The notes beneath the pieces were generated by a model. The model was not told the origin of the DNA, did not search any database, and worked only from the letters and a program-made list of their open reading frames with translations. Both the position numbers and the translations under genes were made by a program. DNA of 64,000 nt from QHCA01 sp038237645. Its GTDB lineage: Bacteria; Actinomycetota; Actinomycetes; Mycobacteriales; QHCA01. Below are positions 18,140 to 26,287 of the stretch, piece by piece (position 1 is the stretch's first letter; every line of letters begins with the position of its first letter). Where the stretch lies: the NCBI GenBank assembly GCA_038237645.1, contig JBBRYN010000002.1, positions 62,001-126,000 of the forward strand, given 5' to 3'.

Positions 18140-18567
18140 CCCGGCTCTGATCCGGTCGGCGCTGCTCAGCGCGGCCGAAGCCAGCCGTCCCGGTGGGCCG
18201 CCCGGCGGATTGAGCGAGCCGTCGTCCCCGAGCGGGCCAGGTCGAGTGAGCATCGAGTGGAGCGAGGAGCGGAGCGGGATGACAACCCGTGCGGGTAGGC
18301 GTAGGCGATGCCGCTGTGGCGCAGTCGGCCGACCAGACGCCGCGGTGTCATCCGCGGTGCAACGGCCGTCCACCCAGGCGTGACTCAGCCAGATGGCGTC
18401 CGCTCCGGAGGAGTGCACCGACCGGTCGGGAGTGCCCGAATACTGCGTCAGCAGGTAGCCGCCGCCATGCCCACCGGAATCAGCGCCCCGGTCAGGGCCG
18501 CTGCCAGCACCACCGCCAGGATGCGGAGCGGCCGGCGGGGCCGCACCAGGAGCGGGTCGAGGCGCAT
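18140..18567 (-). pseudogene. Decayed 5' remnant of a secreted protein gene, broken by a dispersed repeat
   Basis: Read on the minus strand from ATG 18567, a clear signal peptide (basic start, then ILAVVLAAALTGALIPVG) runs into a stop at 18448. A second frame continues with GGYLLTQYSGTPDRSVHSSG and ADAIWLSHAWVDGR; a third frame then gives TPRRLVGRLRHSGIAYAYPH. A dispersed repeat follows (18243-18276), after which GPLGDDGSLNP appears in yet another frame. The pieces read in order as the start of one protein. I recall an actinomycete family of secreted proteins with an ALWLGHAWVDG...RLR...YVHVGPL pattern. Two frameshifts, one insertion and loss of everything downstream make it dead. Family identity is from memory and unverified. 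Confidence 0.6.
18243..18276 (+). repeat. Dispersed 34-bp GAGCGGAGCG-type repeat, copy 1
   Basis: This copy matches 22046-22079 at 33 of 34 positions. Both start CGAGTGAGCATCGAG and end GGAGCGAGGAGCGGAGCG. It lies inside the decayed gene between the segments that would encode YAYPH and GPLGDDG. Confidence 0.85.
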
Positions 18568-18670
18568 CACGAAACCGTATGGCGGTAAACCGTGCGTATC
18601 ACCGGGCGGCCTCCCGATAGGCTTTTCGAGCTCGGTCATCGAGCGCCAGGTCAGCCAGAGGAGAGCCGTT

Positions 18671-20413
18671 GTGCTGCTGCGGATGTCGACGTTGTTCCTG
18701 CGTACCAAGCGGGAGGACCCGGCCGACGCCGAGGTGCCGAGCCACCGGCTCCTACTCCGTGCGGGCTATGTCCGCCGGGTGGCGCCGGGGGGTTACGCCT
18801 GGCTGCCGCTGGGCTACCTCGTCCTGCGCAACGTCGAGCGTGTGGTCCGCGAGGAGATGGAGCGCATCGGCGCGCAGGAGGTCAACTTCCCGGCCCTGAT
18901 CCCGCGGGAGATCTTCGAGACGAGCGGGCGCCGGGCCGACTACGGCGACGGGCTGTTCCGGCTCGCCGACCGCAAGGGCGCCGACTACGTGCTCGCGCCG
19001 ACCCACGAGGAGCTGTTCACGCTGCTCGTCAAGGGGGAGTACACCTCCTACAAGGACTACCCCCTGATGCTGTTCCAGATCCAGAGCAAGTACCGCGACG
19101 AGGCCCGGCCCCGGGCCGGGATCCTGCGCAGCCGGGAGTTCACGATGAAGGACTCCTACTCCTTCGACCTCGACGACGCCGGGTTGCAGGCCTCCTACGA
19201 CCTGCACCGGGCCGCCTACATCCGTACGTTCGAGCGGCTGGGCTTCGACTACCGCATCGTCTTCGCGGTATCCGGTGCGATGGGCGGGTCGTCGTCGGAG
19301 GAGTTCCTGGCGCCGACCGAGCACGGCGAGGACACCTTCGTCCAGTGCGCCCGCTGCGACTACGCGGCCAACACCGAAGCGGTCGAGATCGCCGGCCCGC
19401 AGGCTCAGGACCCTGCCGGTCAGCCCTCGGCCAAGGTGCTCGACACGCCGGACACCCCCACGATCGCGTCGCTGGTCGCGTCGCTTGCCGATCAGGGCCT
19501 GTCTCCGTCGGACGGCAGGGAATTCGCCGCGGCCGACACGCTGAAAAATGTCGTGCTCAAGACCTTGAGCCCCGGCGCCACCGAGTGGGAGTTGCTGGTC
19601 GTCGGGGTGCCCGGTGACCGCGAGATCGACCTGAAGCGGGTCGGCGGCCAGCTCGAGCCGGTCGTCGTGGCGCAGGCGGAGCCGGCCGACCTGGTCCGGG
19701 AGCCGCGCCTGGTCAAGGGTTACATCGGGCCGCAGTTGCTCAGCGAGATCGGGGTTCGCTACCTCGTCGATCCCCTTGTGGTGCCGGGCAGCGCCTGGGT
19801 GACCGGCGCCAACGAGGTCGACCGGCATGCAGCCTTCGTCGTGCGCGGCCGCGACTTCACACCTGACGGCGAGATCGGCGCGGTCGAGATCCGCGACGGC
19901 GACCGGTGCGCGCGGTGCGGCGGCCGGTTGGCGATCGCCCGGGGTATCGAGATCGGCCATATCTTCCAGCTCGGCCGCAAGTACGCCGACGTCTTCGGTT
20001 TGGACGCGCTCGGTCCGGACGGCAAGCCGATCCGGATCACCATGGGGTCCTACGGCATCGGCGTCTCACGCGCCGTCGCAGCCCTGGCCGAGCAGCACCA
20101 TGACGGGTCCGGCCTGTGCTGGCCGCGGGAGGTGGCGCCCGCCGAGGTGCACGTCGTCGCGGCCGGCAAGGGCGAGCAGGTCGCGGCTGCGCTGCAGCTG
20201 GCCGAGGAGATGGAGGAGGCCGGGCTGCGGGTGCTCGTCGACGATCGGGCCGGCGTTTCGCCCGGGGTGAAGTTCACCGACGCGGAGCTGATCGGGATAC
20301 CGACGATCGTCGTCGTCGGCCGCCGACTGGCCGAGGGCATCGTCGAGGTGCGCAACCGGCGCAGCGGAGAGCGTACGGATGTCGCGCTGAATGAGGTCAT
20401 CGGGCTGCTGTGA
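18671..20413 (+). CDS. proS: Prolyl-tRNA synthetase
   Basis: This class II synthetase charges tRNA-Pro. Bacterial-type features are MSTLFLRTKREDPADAEVPS at the start, motif 1 near RRVAPGGYAWLPLG, motif 2 (FRDEARPRAGILRSREF-like: YRDEARPRAGILRSREFTMK), an inserted YbaK-type editing domain (about 225-405) and motif 3 (GSYGIGVSR), followed by the anticodon-binding domain. Length is 580 residues. GTG 18671 is placed by the AGAGGAGAG just upstream; a longer open frame to 18308 crosses the decayed gene and is not used. I see no T-box leader. Confidence 0.95.
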   Translation: MLLRMSTLFLRTKREDPADAEVPSHRLLLRAGYVRRVAPGGYAWLPLGYLVLRNVERVVREEMERIGAQEVNFPALIPREIFETSGRRADYGDGLFRLADRKGADYVLAPTHEELFTLLVKGEYTSYKDYPLMLFQIQSKYRDEARPRAGILRSREFTMKDSYSFDLDDAGLQASYDLHRAAYIRTFERLGFDYRIVFAVSGAMGGSSSEEFLAPTEHGEDTFVQCARCDYAANTEAVEIAGPQAQDPAGQPSAKVLDTPDTPTIASLVASLADQGLSPSDGREFAAADTLKNVVLKTLSPGATEWELLVVGVPGDREIDLKRVGGQLEPVVVAQAEPADLVREPRLVKGYIGPQLLSEIGVRYLVDPLVVPGSAWVTGANEVDRHAAFVVRGRDFTPDGEIGAVEIRDGDRCARCGGRLAIARGIEIGHIFQLGRKYADVFGLDALGPDGKPIRITMGSYGIGVSRAVAALAEQHHDGSGLCWPREVAPAEVHVVAAGKGEQVAAALQLAEEMEEAGLRVLVDDRAGVSPGVKFTDAELIGIPTIVVVGRRLAEGIVEVRNRRSGERTDVALNEVIGLL

Positions 20414-21102
20414 GCATCGACGCGGTGCTGTTCGACTGGGGCGGGACCCTGACGCCCTGGCACACCATCGACCTGGTCGCGCAATGGCACGCCTACAGCG
20501 AGGTCTCCGACCCGCCGCGGGCCGACGCACTCGCGCGGGCCCTGCGTGAGCGCGAGGTCGAGGCCTGGCGGCAGGCCGAGCAGCATCACCGCAGCGGCAC
20601 CCTCGACGACCTGTTGCGGTCGGCCGGGGTGGACCCGGCCGGGGATCGGCACGAGGCCGCGATGCGGGCCTACCACGACTTCTGGACACCGCACACCTAC
20701 ATCGACCCCGATGCCCCGGGGCTGCTGACAGCGCTGCGGGACAGCGGTATCCGGGTGGGCGTCCTGTCCAACACGCTGTGGCCGCGGGCGCAGCACGAGG
20801 CGGTGTTCGCCCGCGACGGGGTGCTCGACCTGCTCGACGGGGCGGTGTATTCCAGCGAGATGGCCTACACCAAGCCCCACCCTGAAGCCTTTCGGGCGGC
20901 GATGCGGGCCGTCGGCGTCGACGATCCGGCGGCGGTGGTGTTCGTCGGCGACCGGCTGCTTGACGACATCAGCGGTGCCAAGGCCGTAGGCATGCGGGCG
21001 GTCCTGGTGCCACACAGCGCTGTGCCCGCCTACGATGTCGAGCCGGACGCGATCATCGCGCGCCTCGCCGACCTGCTGCCGCTCGTGCGCTCCTGGCGCT
21101 GA
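20410..21102 (+). CDS. HAD superfamily hydrolase with altered motif I
   Basis: A haloacid dehalogenase-like phosphatase is predicted: motif I FDWGGTLT with nucleophile D9, motif II SNT (LSNTLWPR), lysine in TKPHPEAF, and motif IV VFVGDRLLDDISGA. The usual Asp two residues after the nucleophile, the general acid/base of phosphatases, is Gly11. Length 230 residues, with a helical cap domain (about 15-90). The start overlaps the proS stop by 4 bp, so it is probably cotranscribed. Substrate unknown. Confidence 0.8.
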   Translation: MSIDAVLFDWGGTLTPWHTIDLVAQWHAYSEVSDPPRADALARALREREVEAWRQAEQHHRSGTLDDLLRSAGVDPAGDRHEAAMRAYHDFWTPHTYIDPDAPGLLTALRDSGIRVGVLSNTLWPRAQHEAVFARDGVLDLLDGAVYSSEMAYTKPHPEAFRAAMRAVGVDDPAAVVFVGDRLLDDISGAKAVGMRAVLVPHSAVPAYDVEPDAIIARLADLLPLVRSWR

Positions 21103-21105
21103 CCG

Positions 21106-21546
21106 TCAGGTGCCGGGGAATGGGACGGTCGAGGGCTCGCCCGGCACGGTCAGCCGCCATTGCACCCCCCTGGTCGCGGCGTCGGTCAGCGCTGCCACGC
21201 CGAGCCGACGCAACTCGGGGGTGGTCAGGTAGCCGAGAGCCGCGTGCCAACCGGCTGCGGTGCCCTGCTCCAGGTGGACCGCCAGCCGCCGCGCGGCAGC
21301 GGGATCCGTGACCGGAAACGGCAACTCGTACGCTGGAGCCGCCGCGGCAGGCACGGCCCCGCGGCTGTGCAGTAGCGCGTTCACGGTGTCGCGCCGCAGC
21401 CGGTGCGTCCGGTCGGCCTGCCGCGCCGCGTCCTGTGCCGAGCTGGGTAGTTGCCCGCCGACCACGCCGTAGCCCCAGATCGCGGCGTGCTCGGCTGCGA
21501 GCACCCGTTGCAGGGCGGCGACTTCCGACGATCCGGCGGCGTTCAT
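21106..21546 (-). CDS. DUF4439 ferritin-like helical protein
   Basis: This 146-residue alpha-helical protein fits the actinobacterial DUF4439 (ferritin-like) family. Candidate metal ligands lie on successive helices: the Glu of LAAEHAAIWGYGVVGG, His of ADRTHRLRRD and Glu of AVHLEQGTAAGWH. No signal peptide is seen. It overlaps the upstream Tat-exported partner by 4 bp (ATGA), so the two form one transcription unit. In mycobacteria a similar alanine-rich pair sits between proS and rimP, as here. Whether it binds iron is unknown. Confidence 0.75.
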   Translation of the reverse strand: MNAAGSSEVAALQRVLAAEHAAIWGYGVVGGQLPSSAQDAARQADRTHRLRRDTVNALLHSRGAVPAAAAPAYELPFPVTDPAAARRLAVHLEQGTAAGWHAALGYLTTPELRRLGVAALTDAATRGVQWRLTVPGEPSTVPFPGT

Positions 21547-22031
21547 CGGAGCAACACGAGGTGGGCTGACTCGCAGGCGGCGATGCTGCCCAGTAGTGCG
21601 GCCCGCGCTGCCGGGGCGGCGATGCAGGCTGCGGTGGCGCGGGCAGCGGCGGCCGCTTCGCCGGCGCGCAGGGCGCGCAGGGCGGATCGGGCGGTGATGG
21701 GGGTGCTCGCGGGTGTCGGTGTGGCATGTGTCATGGCGTGGGCCGGCGCGTGCAGCAGCGATTGGAGGGCCTGCACGTGCGCGGCGTGATCGGCGCGCAC
21801 CAGAACCATCCGGCTGAGCCGGGGAAAGCGGGCGATCACCGCGTCGTACCGGCCGAGCAGCGCCCGCTCTTCGGCCAGCAGTGCCAGCAGCGGATCCACG
21901 GCGGCGGGGGAGTGACGGGGTTTCGGCCCGGCCTGGCCGAGCGGGTCGCAGGCGGGGGTCCCCGCGACGGCCAGGCCGGCGGCGAGTGCCGGCAGTGACC
22001 GGGTCAGGAAGTCACGGCGGTTCAGCGGCAC
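21543..22031 (-). CDS. Tat-exported ferritin-like lipoprotein
   Basis: The 162-residue protein starts with a twin-arginine signal (NRRDFLTRSLPALAAGLAVAG) ending at a cysteine (TPAC), so it is probably exported folded and lipidated. The rest is Ala-rich helix with regularly placed Glu and His: LLAEERALLGRYD, RADHAAHVQAL and AACESAHLVLL, a pattern suggesting a four-helix, possibly metal-binding, bundle. It overlaps the DUF4439 gene. A dispersed repeat lies 15 bp upstream of its start codon. Confidence 0.75.
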   Translation of the reverse strand: MPLNRRDFLTRSLPALAAGLAVAGTPACDPLGQAGPKPRHSPAAVDPLLALLAEERALLGRYDAVIARFPRLSRMVLVRADHAAHVQALQSLLHAPAHAMTHATPTPASTPITARSALRALRAGEAAAAARATAACIAAPAARAALLGSIAACESAHLVLLR

Positions 22032-22045
22032 AAGCAGAGCCTAGG

Positions 22046-22079
22046 CGAGTGAGCATCGAGCGGAGCGAGGAGCGGAGCG
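22046..22079 (+). repeat. Dispersed 34-bp GAGCGGAGCG-type repeat, copy 2
   Basis: This copy differs from 18243-18276 at one base (C for T in position 16). It occupies the 5' untranslated region of the Tat-exported ferritin-like gene. The rest of the 148-bp gap up to 22179 holds no feature I can name. Confidence 0.85.
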
Positions 22080-22179
22080 AGCTGGGAGTTTGGCGCTCGC
22101 GGACCGAAGACGTGTTGACACCCAGACAGCACGCAGGCGCCCTCCATTGTCGGAAGACGCCTGCGGCAACGGGTGGCGG

Positions 22180-22545
22180 TCAGGTGACGATGACCGTCCC
22201 TGTCATGTACTGATGCGCTGAGCAGTGATATCGAAATGTGCCCGGCTTGGCGAAGGTGAACGAATACGACTTGCCCTTGTCGAACAGGTTGGAGTCGAAG
22301 GTCTTGTCGTCGGCTGTCGCGGAGTGCTGGGCGCTGTCTACGTTCGTCCACGTAACGACGGTGCCGGCCTTCACCGTGATGACGGACGGCACGAACTTGA
22401 AGCCCTTGATCTCGACGGCATTGGTCGACTTGGCCGCACCCGTCCCGCCGGCCTTCTTGGCGGCGCCACCGGAGCAGCCGGTGAGGGCCACTCCGGTGAC
22501 GAGGACCGCGGCCAACAACCGCAGCCGCCTACTTGACGCCGGCAT
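22180..22545 (-). CDS. Lipoprotein cupredoxin
   Basis: The 121-residue protein has a lipoprotein signal (LLAAVLVTGVALTGC, lipobox LTGC) and a cupredoxin domain. Type 1 copper ligands are all present: His of DSAQHSA, Cys and His of YHCSAH, and Met of YMTGT. Such small blue-copper proteins carry single electrons outside the membrane. The start overlaps the 3' end of the Tat-exported ferritin-like gene by 17 bp, so the pair is translationally linked. This suggests electron or copper exchange with those proteins (inference). Confidence 0.88.
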   Translation of the reverse strand: MPASSRRLRLLAAVLVTGVALTGCSGGAAKKAGGTGAAKSTNAVEIKGFKFVPSVITVKAGTVVTWTNVDSAQHSATADDKTFDSNLFDKGKSYSFTFAKPGTFRYHCSAHQYMTGTVIVT

Positions 22546-23311
22546 CGGTGTCCGGCCGGGCCAGGTCGAGCGGCACGAAGGTGTCCGGCACCGGGTACTC
22601 GCCGAGCACGAAGTGCAGGATCGCCGCGTGTTGCCGCTCCACCGGCTGGATGGTGGCGACAGCCGCCAGTGCGTCTGGGCTGGTCAGCGTGCCCATCTGC
22701 TTGGTGTAGGTGGCGGCCGCCGTGTTTTCCAGCAACAGGGCGAGCTTCGCCACGCCGGGCACGTCCTTCAGCTTGCCGAACGCGTCGAGCACGGTCTGCT
22801 TCAGCGCCGGGTCAGGGCCGGTGAACTCCTTGCCGCCAGCGTTCACCAGCGCCGCGTTGAACGCCTTGGCGTGGTCGGCGTGCTGCGCCATGGCGTGTGT
22901 CGCGAAGCCGGCCACCGCCGGTGGCACCTTGCCGAACGTCCCCTTCGGCGCGGTCTTGAGCACCGAGTCGTACGCGAAGACGGCCAGGTTCTCCAGGCTG
23001 GCGTTCGTCGCCAGCGCGGCGTTGTCTTTCCCACCCTGAGCCGATGACGAGCCCGAACTGCTGGGCTTGGTCGACGTGCCGCTGCTGCCCTTCTTGCTGC
23101 TGCAGGCCGCGAGGGCCAGGCCGCCCGCAGCAACGCCGCCACCCATCAGAAACGTACGGCGGCTGGCCGGGGCCCGGTGCCGCACCGACGCCCCGAACTC
23201 GGCCAGTGCTTCCCGCAGCTGCGGGAAGGTGGCGTTGTGCATCTCGTTCATTTCCTCGGTCATCGAGCGAAGCTCTCGCTCGCTGATGTGCATCTCGTTG
23301 CGCTCGCTCAT
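22529..23311 (-). CDS. Tat-exported ferritin-like protein (lipoprotein)
   Basis: The 260-residue product has a long N-region of about 50 residues, then RRTFLMGGGVAAGGLALAAC, a twin-arginine signal with a lipobox cysteine. After a Ser/Gly linker comes a ferritin-like domain: SLENLAVFAYDS (helix 1 Glu), QHADHAKAFN (His pair), LLLENTAAATYTK (Glu) and VERQHAAIL (Glu/His). The same ligand pattern recurs in the next gene, marking them as paralogues. The first ~20 codons (MSERNEMHISERE...) are rich in GAGCGA-type bases like the dispersed repeats, so a later start such as the ATG of MTEEMNEMH is possible. It overlaps its neighbours on both sides. Confidence 0.8.
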   Translation of the reverse strand: MSERNEMHISERELRSMTEEMNEMHNATFPQLREALAEFGASVRHRAPASRRTFLMGGGVAAGGLALAACSSKKGSSGTSTKPSSSGSSSAQGGKDNAALATNASLENLAVFAYDSVLKTAPKGTFGKVPPAVAGFATHAMAQHADHAKAFNAALVNAGGKEFTGPDPALKQTVLDAFGKLKDVPGVAKLALLLENTAAATYTKQMGTLTSPDALAAVATIQPVERQHAAILHFVLGEYPVPDTFVPLDLARPDTDAGVK

Positions 23312-24156
23312 GCGACTGCCCCTTCTTCCGGCGGACTCGCCAGGTCGGTCTTCTTGAAGTTCTCCGGAATCGCGGCCTGGGCTGTGCCCGCGGGCAGCTT
23401 GTCGGCGTCCGGCGGCAGCTTGATCTGGGACACGAGGTTCGCGCCGAGCAGTGCCTTGACGGCGAGGAGGGTCGCGAGGTGCTGCGATTCAACACCCTGA
23501 ATCGTGCCGAACAGCAGGCGGACCTGGGGGTCCGTCGTGATCTGCACGTTCTTGACATAGGTCGAGGTGGCGATGTCCTCGAGGAGCATTGCCAGACCCA
23601 CGACGTCGGCCGGGCCACCAGCCTTGAGCTTCGGGATCATGCCCATGACGACCGGGGTGTACTTCTTGTTGGGCACCAGCTGCTCCTTGCCGCCGAGCTC
23701 CTTGACCTTCGCGTTGAAGGCCATCATGTGCTCGGTGTGCTGCTTCGCGGTCGTCATGGCGAAGGTCTTGACCACCGCGTTGCCGTTCTTGATGTACGGC
23801 AGCGTGAGCGCGGTTTCATATGTCATAATCGCCAGCTTCTCAATCGACGCAGCGGTCTGCATCGCCATGACGTCCACCTTCTCCGCGGCGAATGCCGGCA
23901 CCGCCGACGCGGCGATCAGGGCCGCGCCGAAGCCGACGCCGGCGAGACCGGCGGCGGCCACCTTGCGGGTCATGGAGGCCCGGTGCGCCGCGTCCTCCGC
24001 GGCCAGGTGCTTGTACTCCGAGCTGTTGCGGCGCTCGCGGCCCAGCTCGACGATGTTGTCGAACGGCTCCTTGGCCTGCCTCATGGCGTCGACCTGGAGG
24101 TCCTCGGACTCTTCGATTAGCTCGAGGAGTCGCTTGTCATCGATGCGGTGTTCCAC
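23308..24156 (-). CDS. Exported ferritin-like protein, paralogue
   Basis: GTG 24156 gives 282 residues after an AAGGGGG ribosome binding site; an ATG at 24219 is an alternative. An amphipathic N-region of about 70 residues (IDDKRLLELIEESEDL) precedes a hydrophobic export segment (VAAAGLAGVGFGAALIAASA, ending AFA). The ferritin-like domain carries ASIEKLAIMTYE, AKQHTEHMMAFN, AMLLEDIATSTY and GVESQHLATLL, aligning ligand for ligand with the downstream paralogue. No twin-arginine is seen; K/R residues (MTRKVAA) precede the core. It overlaps the next gene by 4 bp and is divergent from rimP. Confidence 0.78.
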   Translation of the reverse strand: MEHRIDDKRLLELIEESEDLQVDAMRQAKEPFDNIVELGRERRNSSEYKHLAAEDAAHRASMTRKVAAAGLAGVGFGAALIAASAVPAFAAEKVDVMAMQTAASIEKLAIMTYETALTLPYIKNGNAVVKTFAMTTAKQHTEHMMAFNAKVKELGGKEQLVPNKKYTPVVMGMIPKLKAGGPADVVGLAMLLEDIATSTYVKNVQITTDPQVRLLFGTIQGVESQHLATLLAVKALLGANLVSQIKLPPDADKLPAGTAQAAIPENFKKTDLASPPEEGAVA

Positions 24157-24336
24157 GAGACCCCCTTCGGGATCAGCGTCGCGAAGCGGCCGGATGCCGC
24201 GCTCGCAGGTATCAGTCATTCGCTCGGGACCGCCGGATCGGATTGCGCGGCCCGGATCGTGCTGCTCGCCGGTCGCGCCGACGGCGCTACTCTGGAGCCC
24301 GGAGCACAACTACACAGCGACCACGGAGGTGGACCG

Positions 24337-24843
24337 ATGAGCAGCCGGACACCGCCGGCGGACAAGGAACGAGTCACCGCCCTGCTGCAACCCGTGGTCG
24401 CCGGCGCCGGCTTCGACCTGGAGCAGGTACGGATCTCGAGCGCAGGACGCCGAGCGGTTCTGCGCGTCGTCGTCGACGCCGACGGCGGCGTGTCGCTCGA
24501 CGATGTGGCCGAGGTGGGCCGGCGGGTGTCCACGGCGCTCGACCAGGCTGACTCGGGCTGGTCGTTCGGCCACGCCGGCTACACCCTCGAGGTGAGCTCG
24601 CCGGGAGTCGATCGGGCGCTTACCGAGCCGCGGCACTGGCGACGGGCAGCCGGCCGGCTGGTCAGCACCCGGATCGGCGATGCGCCGGCGGCGGGCCGAG
24701 TACTTTCGGCCGACGACGCCGGCGTCCTGCTCGACGTGGGCGGACCGGAGCCGACAACGGTGCTTTACGCCGACCTCGGCCCGGGAGCAGTGCAGGTGGA
24801 GTTCGCATCGCCTGCCGAAAAGCCGGCGGAGGACCTCGCATGA
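24337..24843 (+). CDS. rimP: Ribosome maturation factor RimP
   Basis: RimP assists 30S assembly. The 168-residue protein has the two expected domains: N-terminal alpha/beta (VVAGAGFDLEQVRIS, LRVVVDADGGVSLDDVAEVGR, LEVSSPGVDRAL) and a C-terminal SH3-like domain. ATG 24337 has GGAGG at good spacing. It heads the conserved rimP-nusA-ylxR-infB unit; a TACTCT hexamer at 24288-24293 is a plausible -10 element about 45 bp upstream. Confidence 0.94.
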   Translation: MSSRTPPADKERVTALLQPVVAGAGFDLEQVRISSAGRRAVLRVVVDADGGVSLDDVAEVGRRVSTALDQADSGWSFGHAGYTLEVSSPGVDRALTEPRHWRRAAGRLVSTRIGDAPAAGRVLSADDAGVLLDVGGPEPTTVLYADLGPGAVQVEFASPAEKPAEDLA

Positions 24844-25940
24844 ACATCGATATGGGCGCTCTGCGAGTCATCGAGCGCGAGCGGGACATCGATCTCAACA
24901 CGATAGTCGAGGCGATCGAGTCGGCGTTGCTCACTGCATACCGGCATACCGGCGGCCAGCCGCACGCGCGGGTGGCGGTGGACCGCAAGTCGGGCCAGGC
25001 CACCGTGTGGGCGCAGGAGGTCGACGAGTCAGGTGCGGTCGTGCGGGAATGGGACGACACTCCGGGCGACTTCGGGCGAATCGCCACCATGACTGCCAAG
25101 CAGGTGATCGTGCAGCGGCTACGGGATGCCGAGCACGAGGTGACCTTCGGCGAATACTCCGGTCGTGAGGGCGACGTGGTGGCCGGCATCATTCAGCAGC
25201 ACGAGGGCCGGGCCGACCGCGGGCTGGTGCTGGTCAACCTGGGCAAGGTCGAGGCGCTGCTGCCCGCGGGGGAGCAGGTGCCGGGTGAGGTCTATGCCCA
25301 CGGAACCCGGATCAAGTCCTACGTCGTAGGTGTCACCAAGGGTTTCCGCGGGCCGCAGATCACCCTGTCCCGAACCCATCCCAACCTGATCCGCAAACTG
25401 TTCGCCCTCGAGGTGCCCGAGATCGCCGACGGCACGGTGGAGATCGTCGCCGTGGCGCGCGAGGCCGGCCATCGCTCCAAGATCGCCGTACGCTCGCGCG
25501 AGCCGGGCGTCAACGCGAGGGGAGCGTGCATCGGCCCGTTGGGCGCCCGGGTGCGCAACGTCATGTCGGAATTGCACGGCGAGAAGATCGACATCATCGA
25601 CCACGCCGAGGACCCCGCGCAGTTCGTCGGCAACGCGCTGTCGCCGGCTCGGGTCGTGCGGGTGGAGGTCGTGGATGCCGAGGCCCGTGCCGCTCGGGTC
25701 ACCGTGCCGGACTACCAACTCTCCCTGGCGATCGGCAAGGAGGGTCAGAATGCCCGGCTGGCCGCCAGGCTCACCGGGTGGCGCATCGACATCCACAGCG
25801 ACGCGGAGTCTTCTGGAGAGCCCGGCGGGGGATCGGGCGCCGGGTCAGCCACTTCGAGGGCCACCGGAACGAACCGTCCGCCGGGCATTACCGACGCCGG
25901 CGGCACCACGGAGGCGCCGCGCGGCCACCCGGCGCGCTAG
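24840..25940 (+). CDS. nusA: Transcription termination/antitermination factor NusA
   Basis: NusA binds RNA polymerase and nascent RNA to control pausing and termination. The 366 residues show the N-terminal polymerase-binding domain, an S1 domain (about 110-185) and two KH domains with GPLGARVRNVMSELHGEKID and IGKEGQNARLAARLTGWRID. The acidic C-terminal repeats of proteobacterial NusA are absent, as normal in actinobacteria. ATG 24840 overlaps the rimP stop (ATGA). Confidence 0.95.
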   Translation: MNIDMGALRVIERERDIDLNTIVEAIESALLTAYRHTGGQPHARVAVDRKSGQATVWAQEVDESGAVVREWDDTPGDFGRIATMTAKQVIVQRLRDAEHEVTFGEYSGREGDVVAGIIQQHEGRADRGLVLVNLGKVEALLPAGEQVPGEVYAHGTRIKSYVVGVTKGFRGPQITLSRTHPNLIRKLFALEVPEIADGTVEIVAVAREAGHRSKIAVRSREPGVNARGACIGPLGARVRNVMSELHGEKIDIIDHAEDPAQFVGNALSPARVVRVEVVDAEARAARVTVPDYQLSLAIGKEGQNARLAARLTGWRIDIHSDAESSGEPGGGSGAGSATSRATGTNRPPGITDAGGTTEAPRGHPAR

Positions 25941-25948
25941 ACTTGACG

Positions 25949-26257
25949 ATGGCGCGCCGAACGGCCCCGGCTGGCATGTGTGTGATTCGCACTTGTGTCG
26001 GCTGCCGGGAGCGGGCGGCGGCTGCCGAGTTGTTGCGAGTCGTCGTGGTGTCCGGTGCCTGTGGTCCCACAGTCCTACCGGACCCCGCGCGCCGACTGCC
26101 CGGTCGAGGAGCCTCGGTGCACCTCGACCTGGACTGTCTGGCGCTCGCGGAGCGGCGTCGGGCGTTTCTCCGTGCTTTTCGCGTGCGTGGGCCGCTCGAC
26201 CTGACCGTCCTGCGCGAGCACGTCGAACAGCATTCCCGGCCCGGATGGGACAGCTAG
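25949..26257 (+). CDS. ylxR: YlxR family RNA-binding/nucleoid-associated protein
   Basis: The 102-residue protein has the YlxR core: RTCVGCRERAAAAELLRVV with the CxxC pair and GRGASVHLDLDCLALA. Family members bind RNA or DNA, act as global regulators in Bacillus, and always sit between nusA and infB. ATG 25949 is 8 bp after nusA; an internal ATG a few codons later (MCVIRTCVGC) is the alternative start. Confidence 0.88.
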   Translation: MARRTAPAGMCVIRTCVGCRERAAAAELLRVVVVSGACGPTVLPDPARRLPGRGASVHLDLDCLALAERRRAFLRAFRVRGPLDLTVLREHVEQHSRPGWDS

Positions 26258-26287
26258 GAGCAACAGCGCGGTCGGCACCGGACGACA

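Noticed and set aside
18308..18670. An N-terminal extension of prolyl-tRNA synthetase
   Set aside because: It crosses the decayed gene, and GTG 18671 has a proper ribosome binding site and matches the family start.
18580..18670. T-box leader upstream of proS
   Set aside because: Too short, and no specifier stem or T-box sequence is visible.
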